From NCBI GenBank assembly GCA_947179485.1, contig OX359247.1, positions 42,074,801-42,138,800 of the forward strand: 64,000 bases of DNA, written 5' to 3'. The position numbers were made by a program, and so were the translations under genes. The notes under the pieces were generated by a model, which saw only the letters and a list, made by a program, of their open reading frames with translations, did not search any database and was not told where the DNA came from. Source of the DNA: Allacma fusca (lineage: Eukaryota; Arthropoda; Collembola; Symphypleona; Sminthuridae). Of the stretch, positions 52,754 to 64,000 are shown one piece after another. Numbering within the stretch: position 1 is the first letter of the stretch; each line of letters starts with the position of its first letter.

Positions 52754-52963
52754 CAGGATTGGAAAAAAACTGGCTTTTATCAATAAAGGCCAAGCCAATG
52801 GCAAGAAATGATAACAACCGGTTTTTATTGGAAAGTGGATTTATTTGTATAGTATTAATTATGTCCATTTTATACCAACCTACATATACAAAAGGTCCAG
52901 GCCGGTTAAAATCGGATTTTATTCAATAATGACCAGGTCATATCCTGTCATTTGCCAACCCTG
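52754..52963. mobile_element. Short hAT-like element
   Basis: Ends CAGGATTGGAAAAAAACTGG and (right, reverse strand) CAGGGTTGGCAAATGACAGG. Inverted words such as CCAGGCCGG and CTGGCTTTTATCAATAAAGG inside. Flanks GTTTTAAC and GTTAACAT are similar but not a clean duplication. 210 bases. Confidence 0.6.
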
Positions 52964-53544
52964 GTTAACATTATAGTGGAACGTAATTTTTAACAAGTTA
53001 ACAATTTAAAATTATGACGACTCCCAAATTGATCTCCCGAAACCGAGCCACTTTGACAAATATTTGTATAGCCATATAAATATTTGTAACGGATGGCTGT
53101 ATAACGGGTATTATACGTATATCGTATGATTTTGATCGTCCCAAGTCACGTATACTTAATGTCTAAGGAGTATGTATATAACTTAAAAATCGTTATAGCG
53201 CATAAAAACTTGCCGTCCCCTACATTATATCTAAATTTGACTGTAGTACGTAGGACGTGGAGCATTATAAGAATCTGAATATTACGGCCCAATATATGTA
53301 CATTATGTGTGTTCATACATGGGCATGTAAAATTTGTGTATGCAAGTTTCCTTGATTTCGGATTCAGTGTTCTCTCTTCTCTCAATACTCAGTTTAGTAA
53401 AATGAAACATTGACAACAAATATCAATTCAAGAGCAAAATCCTCGTTAAAAAAATGAACTAATTCTCACTATAAAACCGAACGAAGTGATTACAAACAGT
53501 TGTGATTGTATATGTAGTTTGTATATTTAATGCACTTACCCTGT

Positions 53545-53622
53545 TTTGCCTTTCGTAACACTGCATGTAGATCAATTAGCTTTTAACGGAAAATGCGTCT
53601 AGCTCATTTTGTGTCTGATATA
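53545..53622. repeat. Decayed copy of the AAAATGGTCTACATGC element
   Basis: TTTTGCCTTTCGTAACACTGC, ATGTAGATCA and GGAAAATGCGTCTAGCTCAT recall the element at 45833-46231. Confidence 0.45.
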
Positions 53623-53812
53623 ATATAAGGTGGAATTTTTATTTGTACTGGGAATTTCTTATTTTTGGGACTTTGATTAAAATGAAGAAGGTGACTTCAA
53701 TGAAGATAATCGGAAAAATTCTTATGTTATGTTATACATATGTATTTTTGCTGACAAGCCAAATAGTCCTTATTTTGTTGTATGTTTCTAAATGGTTGCA
53801 TTTATTACAGTG

Positions 53813-56800
53813 TAGTGCATCGCATGGGTTCAAAATAGTCGAACCTGGACCTGGACCTGGACCCAAACTTCGGGTACACCAAAAATGTGAACCTGTACCT
53901 GAAAATTTACCCATTTAGCAGGTTCAAATTGTTCGATCCTGAACCTGACCCAATTGTGTTTTCGCAGTACCCGCACCTGATTAGTACCTGAACCCGAAAA
54001 AGTACCCAAAAGACGACCTGAACCCGGGTATTTTTGTACCGGACCTGAACATGTTTGGGTATTTCAAAATCAGAACGTTTTTTATTTGATATTTTATTAA
54101 AAGTACAATTGGATACTTGTAGTACAAAATATATTTAAAATGAATAAGAACGCGTGTTCACTGGTTCCTGGGACACCCTGCCATCGCTTTTGCGATGGAA
54201 ATCATCTTGAAAGCTTGAAATTCTCCGGCCTTTGACTTTCTCCAAGCCTTCAGGCAAAAACATTTGCGCGCCGTATCTCCAGACATCGATAATCGTTTTG
54301 GTGTTAGCAAATCGGGGCCAAAAGAGAAGGCTCTTTCAATAGGAACACCAGTACCGGAAACAGCAAGAAAGTCACGTGCCATGCGTGCCAACGAAGGGTA
54401 GCAGCCTTCATGTTCCTAAAAAGGAAACATTGGTAAAATTGACCAGGAGTATTTAAATGGCATCGTACCAACTCTTAACGTATTATATATATTATCTTAG
54501 CTACATTAACCAATTACCTTCCACCAAGTAAGGCAGTCATTATTTTGAACTGATTCAACAGTTGGCATGGCTAAATATTCGCGAAATTCATCCTTACGTG
54601 ACATTTTTGCTCGCTTCACTTGGGCTGCTAAAATATCCGAAGTATTTTTAGGTTCCAATGCGTTCCCGTCTTTTGGTTTGTAAAACTTGTCCCAGTAGTC
54701 AAGAGCCATTCTAGTAAGTAGTTACATGACAAACAGAATGAACTTCATTATCACCATTAACTTTATCATTACAAATGATCAATTAAAAATGGAAACATTT
54801 GCATAAAACGCACTTTTTGTTCTGCTTTGAAACCGTGGATGGGATACCAACAGACTTATACCATTCTGGCTTGCATCTAGGATCGAGAACGGCAATTCAT
54901 CATTAAATATAATTAATCATAGGACTTTAGTATGCCAAAATGTTTAGTAAAATACCAAAATGTCTTACGTAATCCCATCACATAAACTAGCCCGTCCGAA
55001 GTTGGATAGTACTTGTTGAGTTTCTCACATGCTGAGGTAGCAGCCTTACATACATCCACTCCCGTACCGTTTTCAACCTAAAAAACCCAATTAAAAATGA
55101 GATATTAAATATTATTTTGAATTAACATAATTAAACGGTGTATGAATTTATTCAGAATTTAGTTATTTGACTTAAAAAAGGCGATTTGTACCTTAAAATT
55201 TTCTAAATGGTTATACAACTCGATGTATACCGCAGCAGAGAGCGCCATTGAAGGTATTTTCGCCTTTGACAAATAAACGGTCATTTTCCAAAACGGCTAA
55301 ATATGAAATTGTCGTGGAAAAATGAAATTACTTTATTGCCGCTTAAAAAATGGTCCCCGTGATTTAATGCCTTGCAAAATTCACATATAGTAATGTAGAG
55401 CATCTGGAATTACTTCAAGAAGCTCAATCATTTCGTCAATTAGGTCCCACTCTTCGGAGGAAAGTTGATAGCAACGTAGAGTCGGTTCATTGGATAGCAG
55501 ATGTTCAAAAGCCTTAAAACATAGTGAACGGAAGACGTCAAAAAGTAGTAACAACTTTTTGAAAAAATTTGAATTATGTTTTATACCTGTCGCATCGCCT
55601 TTAATCGCTTCAGCATACAGTGCGTTGTGTTCCAGCGCACTTCCATGTCCAATAAAAGCTGTTTGTGCTTCAGCTTTTTAAACCTGCAAGATTGTTTGAA
55701 AGAGTCCCGAAGGATGCTTGATCTTCGAATCTTTTGGATTGATTTGCGAATCTGTTGGTAAAAATATCTTTGGTGGACAACAGCTAAACCACTTTTACAT
55801 TAATTAAAAATATGTGCTCAGTGCCATTTTACCCGATCATAAAGGGACATTTTGTTGTCTGGTGGTGACTCTGGAACTGGCTCGTCTTCATTGCTTGAAT
55901 TAAAACCATTCGTTACTGAATCCGAGGAAATAGAATCCACGTTGTCATCAGTTTCACTTTCAGACTCAGTACTTTCATAAGTAAGTACTTCGGTGACAGA
56001 AAGTTTTTTGAGCACAGCAATGGCGTCCTTGCAAGCCAGATTCACAATATGGGCTAAACATCTAACCCGATTGTTTTTTGTATCGAATTCCAAGCCCTAT
56101 TTACGAACAGTTAATCAGTAAATTTCATTTCATTGTAATGCATGCCATAATACTATGCATAAGAATTTCTCGCAAACATTTCATTACCTTTTGTCTTGCA
56201 AAAAAGGAAAACTCCTCGAACATGGTGTTACAATTACTTGCGTTATCCGTCGTGATCGCTAGCACTTTTTGCAGAATTCCAAAGTCTTCCAACACTCTTA
56301 CGAGAGACTTTGCTAATTTTTTGCCCGAATGACTTCTTTTAAGAATATCTAAATCCAGCAGAACTTCCTCGTATTTCCAGTCTTCAGTTATCCAGGATAC
56401 AATAATACCATGAAATCCAATGCAATGACGCGATGTCCAAACGTACAATATTAGTGACACTTTACCTGGGGCATTCTAAGGCAAATCCAGAATATTTTCG
56501 AACATTTTATAACAAACATAAAATAAAACTATACGGGTGCCCCCCGTATACTTTAACGGCCGCCCCGGACATTTCCCACAACACCAATTGTTTACATTCA
56601 TAACCCTAAAGAACGATTCATCATAAACGAAGTTTGATTGTGGGGTTTAGCGATTTTTTTGTTGCGAACATCGGTTAATTAACTAACTGTGCGAACTGGA
56701 GATGAATTTACCTGAAGTTTCTTAATGATCAGGTTCTTCTCGGCATCATACAGGCTCACAATTTTTCGCTTCAATGTATCTGCGCTGAACAGTTTCTCCA

Positions 56801-57901
56801 TTGGCGTTCCGTAAAGAGCTAACTCTAGGAATTCGGGTGATTCAATGACAGCAAACGCTTGATCTGTCATGATGATAAAGTTTATCAAGCGTTCTTCGTA
56901 CTCTTCCTTCGAGAATCCCTGCAAGTAAAAACAAGGTTCAATTTTACCTTAAATCTTGGACATAATTAGTCCAGGTAGTTACAAGTTGCATATTCTTGAA
57001 CGTATCTACAATTATTACCAAATAGGTAGATGAAATAATGAAATCTAACCTTGGCATTCAAAAAGTTGGAAATTAATCCTTGATTTGATTTTCGGACACC
57101 TGGACTTCCAATTTCTATTGATATGTGCTTTCGCTTCATGTGCCTGCGAAGATTTCCCGTGGAATTGGAAGAGTCACGCTTGAATAAACGCCTATAAATA
57201 ATTCTTTCACAAATGATTTTCGTTTTACGAATGAACTTTTTAATTGAACTTATAATAAAATAGCGCAACTATGTAACTTCCAATAAAGAGGTTTACAACT
57301 TACGTGCAATGTATACAGCGATACTTTTTTTCCGGCTCAATCCATCGGATATGTTCGTAAACTTTAGACCGTAGTGAGGAATGCTCTTCTTCTAAATCAA
57401 CTATTTCATTTTCTGACGGACTATTTTCCACATCATTTTGCAGGTTGTCTGACATTTTAAAGAGTGTAAGTGTTGAAACGATGTTGTTTCTGGAGAAATA
57501 AATTGATAAGAGCACGAGGACCGATGCCACACAACCTAAAGGCATGCATTTCCCATCCGAACTACAATTTGCGCACTTAGTTTAATGTACACATCTAGAG
57601 GGCCACAGTGTTACTATCCCAACCGATGTGGTTGCATCAATAAACCCAAACATTTCAGGTCTTTTGCAAACAGGTTCAGGTCTTTCATGTGTTAGACCTG
57701 GTCCTGACAGGTAAAATCAAAATGGGTTTTTGTCTGTACCTGGTCCTGAACCTGAACCTGTACCCAATTTCACGGGTATAAAATATTGTACCCAGACAGG
57801 ACCCAAAATTATTGGGTCCAAAATACATGCACCCATACTGAACCTGAACCTGGACCTGAACCCAAATACCCGGGTGCGACCTGAACCCATGCGATGCACT
57901 A
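53813..57901 (-). mobile_element. Full-length hAT transposon with ACCTGAACCTGG subterminal arrays
   Basis: 4089 bases between perfect 19-base inverted ends (TAGTGCATCGCATGGGTTC). A 10-base direct repeat TATTACAGTG flanks it (53803-53812 and 57902-57911), two bases longer than the usual hAT duplication. Both ends carry about 230 bases of array made of ACCTGAACCTGG, ACCTGGACC and GGTACAGG words in both orientations. The transposase gene fills the middle on the minus strand. The shorter relative at 40757 shares the ends, the words and the last transposase codons. Confidence 0.95.
54158..57455 (-). CDS. hAT transposase, multi-exon, one catalytic residue apparently lost
   Basis: About thirteen exons. 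Clear ones in order: 57455-57304 (start MSDNLQND; CIHC half of a BED zinc finger), 57191-57050 (NLRRHMKRKH half), 56918-56712, 56475-56188, 56096-55833, 55751-55587 (EVRWNTTHCML), 55512-55414, 55370-55332, 55296-55192, 55077-54969, about 54893-54800 (VLDPRCK), about 54713-54533 (NDCLTWW) and 54418-54158 (dimerisation domain, PIERAFSFG, to TAA). Phases fit except near 54895, where I find no good acceptor. The second conserved Asp is present (TTDNASN). At the place of the first, the sequence reads LILYVWTS where the family has LxLDxWTS, so Asp is replaced by Tyr. The protein would bind the element ends and cut and paste it; this copy may be inactive. It starts in the right half and runs toward the left arm. 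Confidence 0.88.
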
Positions 57902-57911
57902 TATTACAGTG

Positions 57912-58356
57912 CTGGTTTCTAATATTGACGCAGTACCGTCTTCCACGCCGGAACATCATAATTATATATAATAGAAACACAATTTCTTTGCCAGTAAACT
58001 CGTACTAGTTAAATATTAAAACAGGATATTTCAAAGAAAACATACAAAATATAGTCGAATAAAGCTGTTTTTACAAAATCAACGAAGTGCCCCTTCATTG
58101 GGCAGTATACAAATAGAATTGAATACAAATAATTAATAACATCATTGATGACCAATGACCACTTCCTCTCAGAAACTCATTAATGTACATACGTACTGTC
58201 GGTACCATATTGTGAACATGCACTATAACGATTATGCAAACCACTAGTTAAGAATCTGAAACAGCCTTCAAGAGAATACACCATAGCTGGTGTCGGGAAG
58301 CTGGGATAATTAGGTCAGATAATGTGTTTGCATACGCCACAAATAGGTATTTATAC
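57912..58356. other. Intergenic, nothing recognised
   Basis: Short non-coding spacer between two hAT-like elements. Confidence 0.4.
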
Positions 58357-59537
58357 CAGACTTGGAAAACCGAAAAATATGGTTTTCGTTTGCCAGTCAA
58401 ACGTTTTTGGGATTTTTTTTCGGTTTTTGTTTTTGTTTTCGGTTTTTCGGAATACAGTTTTTGGTTAAAACGGTTTTTGCTCAAAACAAATTCCGTTAAA
58501 CGGTTAATAACGGTATTCACATCTCATTTAGCTTCAACGATATTTAGCTGTATTAAGTTTTTCCTATAATTTTGTAACAACTAATACGTACTAAGAAAAA
58601 TCATATGAAACCATTTTTCGCTTTATATTCAAAATCCATTGGTTCAGAGGAACAAAACTGCGTTCAGGACTTCGTTCTTCGTTCTGCTTCCTCTTTCACA
58701 GAGTACAAATGCCTAGACTGAGAACTGACGTTCGACACGAAAATGAGTATATGGGAAGCAAATAATTACTCTAGCTACAACTTTCAACGAAGCTGGACCA
58801 TTGCTAATTCACCAATTGAATGAATCAATTTTAAAACCAATTTGATTAGGTATTTCCCTCATAATATTGTCATAACTGGAAAAAGCTTCCAACACTTCAC
58901 TGTATTTTGAACAATATCTGTATTTATTTTTATAAATTCGCTATAAAATTGTGGTTTTACACGAACTACTGAATAACAAACTTCCACTAAATATGGAGAT
59001 GTTTGATCCTTACTTCTGAATTCAAAATGTTGAAAAACTATAACTGATCTTTTGTCTGCCCATCTTTGTAAATAACATCATCAACGAATATGTGCACTAA
59101 ATTTAGTGTTGCTGTTGTCAGAATAACAATAAGGGCTAACAATAAACATAAATGAAAATATGTTTAAATGGTGCTAATAATAAGGTGCGATAAGGTTTTA
59201 GACACTAACAATTGACGCAGGACATTGGTTTACTCTACGTACGGATATACAATAAACTGCAGCTATGCATTCATGTAATGTGCCGCCACGCTAGTTCCAG
59301 TTGGTACCCAGGAGGTAGCATAAAGTTCAATTTTACAGTTGCTTGAAAACGGAAAATAACCGTATTTTTCCGTTTATTTTATCGTTTCCGTTTTTAATTA
59401 AATCAGTTTATCGTTTGTTTTCGTTTAACTGAATTTTTATGTATCGGTTTCCGTTTTGGTTATCAAAAACCGTTAGGTCAAATTTTCGGTTAATAACGTT
59501 TTTCAATAACGTTACCCGATAACGTTTTCCATGTCTC
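58357..59537. mobile_element. hAT-like element, GGTTTTCGTTT words
   Basis: Ends CAGACTTGGAAAACCG and (right, reverse strand) GAGACATGGAAAACG. Flanks ATTTATAC (58349-58356) and ATTTAAAC (59538-59545) match 7 of 8. Left arm is TTTCGGTTTTTG-type; right arm has CGGTTTCCGTTTTGG and AACGTTATC words. Middle unique. 1181 bases, non-coding. Confidence 0.78.
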
Positions 59538-59768
59538 ATTTAAACGTCCTTCTTTGTATGATTGTACATGCGTGGTGGCCATGTGCTGATACCTTACGGT
59601 TTTATATGTTTCGAAATTTTTCGAAATTTGTTTTTAACTCGAACCGTTCAAAAGTATTGTCCCGTCCAAAGCGTTGGTTTCCACCGTTACACTCGAAAAG
59701 GCTTCTCCAATCATTTTAATACACGGCGTCAGTCTATAACCTCACTTGAAATTGCAGCGTAGCTTTTT

Positions 59769-60107
59769 AGAAAGTGAAACTTTCTTATAGACGAGTCTGT
59801 TCCGTCCGTCCGTCCGTCTACAAAATCTTGTAAGTCGCACAACTCCACAACGGAAGGACATACGGACATGGGACTTGTCCCAAAAAATCGGTCATGCATT
59901 CTAGATGTGCCTTTTGGTATTTTCCGTGACACAGAGTCAACCGTTTGACCTCCAAAAATTATTTTCTGGATACAATTATCAAAAAATCGTGCATTTGCTA
60001 TATCTTTCCAACTTATTGACGTATGGACATGCATCCTATACAGATAACAATCCAACTCTATTTTCCTACCCTACTATAAATCTTTAAATCAAAGTTTCAC
60101 TTTCCTG
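59769..60107. repeat. Inverted-repeat element with GAAAGTGAAACTTT ends
   Basis: Left AGAAAGTGAAACTTTC and right (reverse strand) CAGGAAAGTGAAACTTTG. Contains a CCGT tandem (TCCGTCCGTCCGTC). No target duplication found. Non-coding. Confidence 0.5.
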
Positions 60108-61343
60108 CACATGCAAACAAGGTTTGCCCAAATCAGTGCAGTGCACGGATTTTTATAAAGGCGATTGCACCTTAGCTCACTCCTTTCTCGAGATGTAACG
60201 TTGTAATGCCGACTAGCTGAACGGGCTTATAGGAATTGGAGTTATCTACCAGAATCTGGAAAGGGAGGTTAGCTACTTGCATAGAAAGAGATTAAAGTCT
60301 CTGAATCCACTTGCTTACATTGTATTGTCGATACCTTGTTTTTAGATCTGATGACCTAGGTCAGTGAGGTGACTGTTTTGCTGAAGTCAAAACCCTCAAC
60401 CCTAAGCTCTCGTCCTGTGTTTCCTAAATTAGTATGCAACGAATATTAAAAGCCACTGGTTTCGCCAATGGAAAAAAACATATATACGGCATTTAAGCAT
60501 GTTAGCCTTTGAGTAATTGGCTCTCGCAAACCAATATCGAGTTTAGGGGGAGTGTGAGGTTTTCAAAAAATTCTTTCTGCCTCGGCAAATTATGTTTTTC
60601 TGATAAGAATAGATATAATAGAAGAAAAATCAATTTTTATTTACAACTGGTATTATTTGCCATAGGCTCATTGCCAGTGCATTCAATATACTGTATTATA
60701 TATTCTATAATGTTTACATTGCAATGATGGTTTAATAGTTATATATGTAATTATATTGATCCCTGTTTGCATTGAACCATTGCAATATTTTCCCCTCACC
60801 CAGATACAAAACTTTCCCTATCCCTAACGTATTAAATTCCCTCTAAACCTTTAACCTATTTAAATAGCTCTCTCGATCACTGTCACATAAAGTTACACCT
60901 AACGATAAACTAAAATGCTTCCCCTATCCTTAACCTACGTATAAAGCTGTCCTGTCAACCTAGAAGACATATATACCCTTCCGTAAGCTGAATACATTCC
61001 ATATCCACTAACTACAAAGTGCATACATTAAGTTTTTCTATCCCCAATACATAGTGTTTTACTTCACCCTAATTTTACTTACCTCCCTACTCCCCTTATT
61101 ACTCACCTAAAGTTATCTGTAACCACGATATAAAAAACGTGAAACGGACGCAGGACGCACAGACGCGGAAAAACTTCACCCGCTATAGTAGTACCGTCAT
61201 TAAAACAACACGTACAATTAGTAATTGATTGAAACTTGAGTATCCATGTCATAACATTAAACTACTTCCTTTTCAACTCTGTTTAACATTTGTATGTAAG
61301 TACCTTCAAACTTGCTCCTTGTTCCTAAACTCAAATACTATTT
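60108..61343. other. Intergenic 3' of receptor copy E
   Basis: C-rich, loosely repetitive text at about 60785-61110 (CCTATCCTTAACCTA, CCCTAACGTA-type). No gene supported. Confidence 0.4.
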
Positions 61344-62600
61344 TCATTTGCGGAAAGCTACCAATAAGTGCCTAACTATTTTGAATACAGACAGAATCAA
61401 AAACGCGGCCTTTGCTTTGGTGAACACAAAACCAATATTAATGGCAATCAGGGGAAGTCTCATTCTATTACGCTCTCGAAATTCAAACTGATTCCTCCAA
61501 GAAGTCAAAAGCTTCCGGGACGTAACCAAAATCATGGCCATCTTATGGTAAAGAAAAACTTCCAGCAAGGGATATGCCACTAAAGCGTAAGAAGCACACA
61601 CCGCTGCTAAAACCGGAACCTCATGGTAACATTTTACCGCTGCGAACGAACATATCGAATGGTATACAACAATTCCTGCTGTTAAGTTTTTGAAGATAGT
61701 TGATACAAATATGTCTCGACCCCAGCTATGCAAAAGGTAAGCTTGTTTGTACAACTTAAGATTTTCTTCTACTTGAACTTTTAGTGCGGAGAGATTATGG
61801 GGGCGGTGTTTGGCGTGAGCCCCAGATTTTGTCTTCATCGCATCGAGGATCCTGGTCATCGTAAATGTATACGTCACCATGATGACAAAAGAAAGCAGTG
61901 CTGGATAGCACATGATTAATATTACATGAAATTCAAAAACGAATTGCAACACGAAAGTGGCGGGGGTCTGAAACTGTGATGGGAGCAAATTGTAAATTAA
62001 TTCTTTACTCCCGATATCCATGAAAATTACGATTAAGTAGGTTATTTCAAAAGATACTAATGAAGGAAACAGTGATTGCGCACTCTTCTCGAGGATAAAA
62101 TTTTCTTTCTTGTATTCTGGAAGGGTTTCTTTACTTTTTAGTTTTCCTTTAGAAAAAATAAATTGTGCGTTAAATTCCTTTAATTTACAACAGTCAAATT
62201 ATTAACATTTAGAATACTACATAATTATTTAGTAATTACCAGATGCAAATTTCAAGTGAAACGTTGTGTAAAGATTGTATGCAGTTGGGAAATCTTTAAG
62301 AACGCTGTAGATCATGGCATAAATAATAACTGCGTCTGTAGACAGGATCAGATAAATAATTTGTGCAGACCTTCTGCTGATCGTATAATTTGGATCATTT
62401 AAGCTGACGACAAAGTTGAATATGAAATGAATTGTTTTCACGACCACCATTGACACATTAATTTTCCAAAATCGTACTCTGAATCGGCTACCATTTTTGA
62501 GCAAATGACTTCCTCGGTCCCAGTCGTAAGGAAGCAAGCAGTACTTACACCCAAAGGTCATGAAATCACTCAAAGCTTTTAAACAGACTTTTGAGAACAT
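61344..62600 (-). CDS. Putative seven-membrane chemoreceptor (copy E)
   Basis: Intact: exon 1 62600-62240, intron 93 bases, exon 2 62146-61344 (803 bases, as in all copies), phase 1, 387 residues. Landmarks LKALSDFMTFGCKYC, LKDFPTAYNLYTTFH, VTYTFTMTRILDAMKT and GFVFTKAKAAFLILSVFKIVRHLL. Exon 1 shares a 201-base near-identical tract with orphan exon D. Function inferred as for copy B. Confidence 0.72.
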
Positions 62601-64000
62601 GATCGCTTAATATCAAGGTAAGGAATTCGTCTTCAAATCTATGAAATAGATCCGTTACAGGTGAAATGATGTCAGAAATACAAAAAAGGAAGACTGTAAT
62701 AGTACCTGAAGCTTCTCTTACTGTATGCGTTTTACGAGTAATTAAGTAACTCGAAATATTGATAATCCTCTCGTTTGTTACAAACTACACAATATTGTTT
62801 ATGTAGCTTGCACTTAACCGTACAAGTTAGATTACTCCATTGACTAAATAATTGTTGTATAAGTGCTGCCTTCACGAGCATTTATTTATTTAAGTTATTA
62901 CAAATGGATGGACGCACGTTTGCAAAATCGAACTGTTGTTGAAAATATTCTGTGGAACCATCAATTATTATCACGTTTATATTTTGGATTTGCAAACTGG
63001 CTTGTTAAAGCTGGTGTGCTAAATCATAACGTATGGAATTAAATTATTGACCTCTTTTGATTTTAACTATAGATGAGACTTTAGTGCAATACTGTTTGTT
63101 GTGTTCCAATAGTAATTACATAAATACCGTATGTCATGAAAAGCTTTGAGCTTCGAAGTATATCCGATTGATTTTAATCATTTTGCAAATGAAAACTTCC
63201 ACAGTAAATTGGTTTTATTCCAAATTTAATCAATTAAAACTTTATCTCACTAATCGGAATCAATTTCTTTGAATTAGTGGAAAATTATTGGCAAGCTTTA
63301 TTTATTTGCGAGCTTTTGAGAGGAAATTGTTATTTTTACCACTTTTATTTAATGATTTCGGGACGTTAGCGCTGAGGAGAGAAAGCAGTTCTTGCGTAAC
63401 TTAGATGAGTATACATACACATTGAATTCAGGAAAGTCACTTTGGTGCTTTGCGCTTCGCCTGATGAAACCAAATAATTCTTAACAGACAATTGAGTATC
63501 TTACTCACATATATGGAACAAACTTTATTGCATATTGCATTACTACGCATCGGCACGATGTTGTAGTCTGAATATAAGCTACTATTTAGTATTGTCTTTT
63601 GGAATTACAAATTCATTTTTAAAAAAATTGTATTAACTTCGTAATAAAAGTTTCTACAGCACACTTTCTTGAATGCTTCAAATCTTAAGATCTATGGTAG
63701 ATTCGGATAAACCGGTGAATCAGTTTAAGACAAATCAGCATACAAATCCTGAAAATATGTTTGGTAGAAAGTATGCAATTGAACTTTTGTTGGAAAACTG
63801 GATTAAGGAGTTTATGATTTTCATGTGTTTAAGCTTAAGCTTGTTTTGTTCCTGTTACAATTCAGAATATGGGCTTATACCGTTTTATATTTAGTCTCAT
63901 CAAATGTTATTGTCGGAATCTATCTAAATGCTAAATGTTCTAGCCAAACAGTTAGATGACTAATAATTATTTATCACCCAGTACTATATTGCGCTTAATT
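62601..64000. other. Upstream flank of copy E, no other gene seen
   Basis: Part (about 62930-63240) is shared with the flank of copy D. A 73-codon frame at 63673-63894 (+) has no recognisable feature. Confidence 0.35.

Noticed and set aside
9193..59545. CRISPR-like arrays
   Set aside because: The short repeated words have no regular spacers, occur in both orientations and sit within transposon ends; the genome is eukaryotic.

Overview
This looks like nuclear DNA of an arthropod. It is AT-rich, genes are split by short GT-AG introns (mostly 60-150 bases), and it holds insect-type carboxylesterases, a trypsin with LDL-receptor class A modules, a pancreatic-type lipase, a local family of two-exon multi-pass receptor genes, a BEL/Pao LTR retrotransposon and many hAT-type DNA transposons. 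A springtail or other basal hexapod is plausible, but that is inference from gene-family flavour only.

Layout. 1-6.9 kb: two tandem carboxylesterase genes (+), the first lacking its 5' end. 7.0-8.9 kb: a trypsin-like protease (-) with LDLa modules after the catalytic domain. 10.8-11.2 kb: a three-exon gene (-) for a small secreted six-cysteine, knottin-like peptide. 11.6-12.7 kb: a decayed copy of the lipase gene at 31.8-33.6 kb. 13.0-19.4 kb: a BEL/Pao element with 439-base LTRs and a broken integrase C-terminus. 19.5-25 kb: a cluster of non-autonomous DNA elements. 26-63 kb: a receptor family with three intact genes (36.4, 41.6 and 61.3 kb, all -), one full-length copy with a single premature stop (26.1 kb, +), one orphan first exon (47.3 kb, -) and a decayed first-exon fragment (30.3 kb, -), with the lipase and many transposons between them. 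53.8-57.9 kb: a full-length hAT transposon with its multi-exon transposase.

The most striking feature is a group of about twelve hAT-like elements sharing one architecture. They have short inverted ends (mostly CAGNG or TAGNG) and usually an 8-base target duplication, seven of them exact. The two arms are filled with a short, mostly G/C- or T-rich word repeated in both orientations. The word differs from element to element: GGTCTGGTCC, GGTTTAAACC, CTCTACTACC, GTTACGTTAC, GTACCCGTACCC, GGGAACGGG, ACCTGAACCTGG, GGATTGGATTAA, GGTTTTCGTTT and others. The ACCTGAACCTGG family includes a complete transposase-bearing copy, which ties the architecture to hAT. I infer that the word arrays are family-specific transposase-binding arrays.

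Apart from the transposons the genes look like secreted digestive or detoxifying enzymes, a secreted peptide and putative chemosensory receptors. They sit in a repeat-rich accessory region with recent duplication, conversion and decay. Nothing suggests a shared pathway. Exon boundaries were placed by hand from splice signals, reading-frame phase and comparison between paralogs inside the window.
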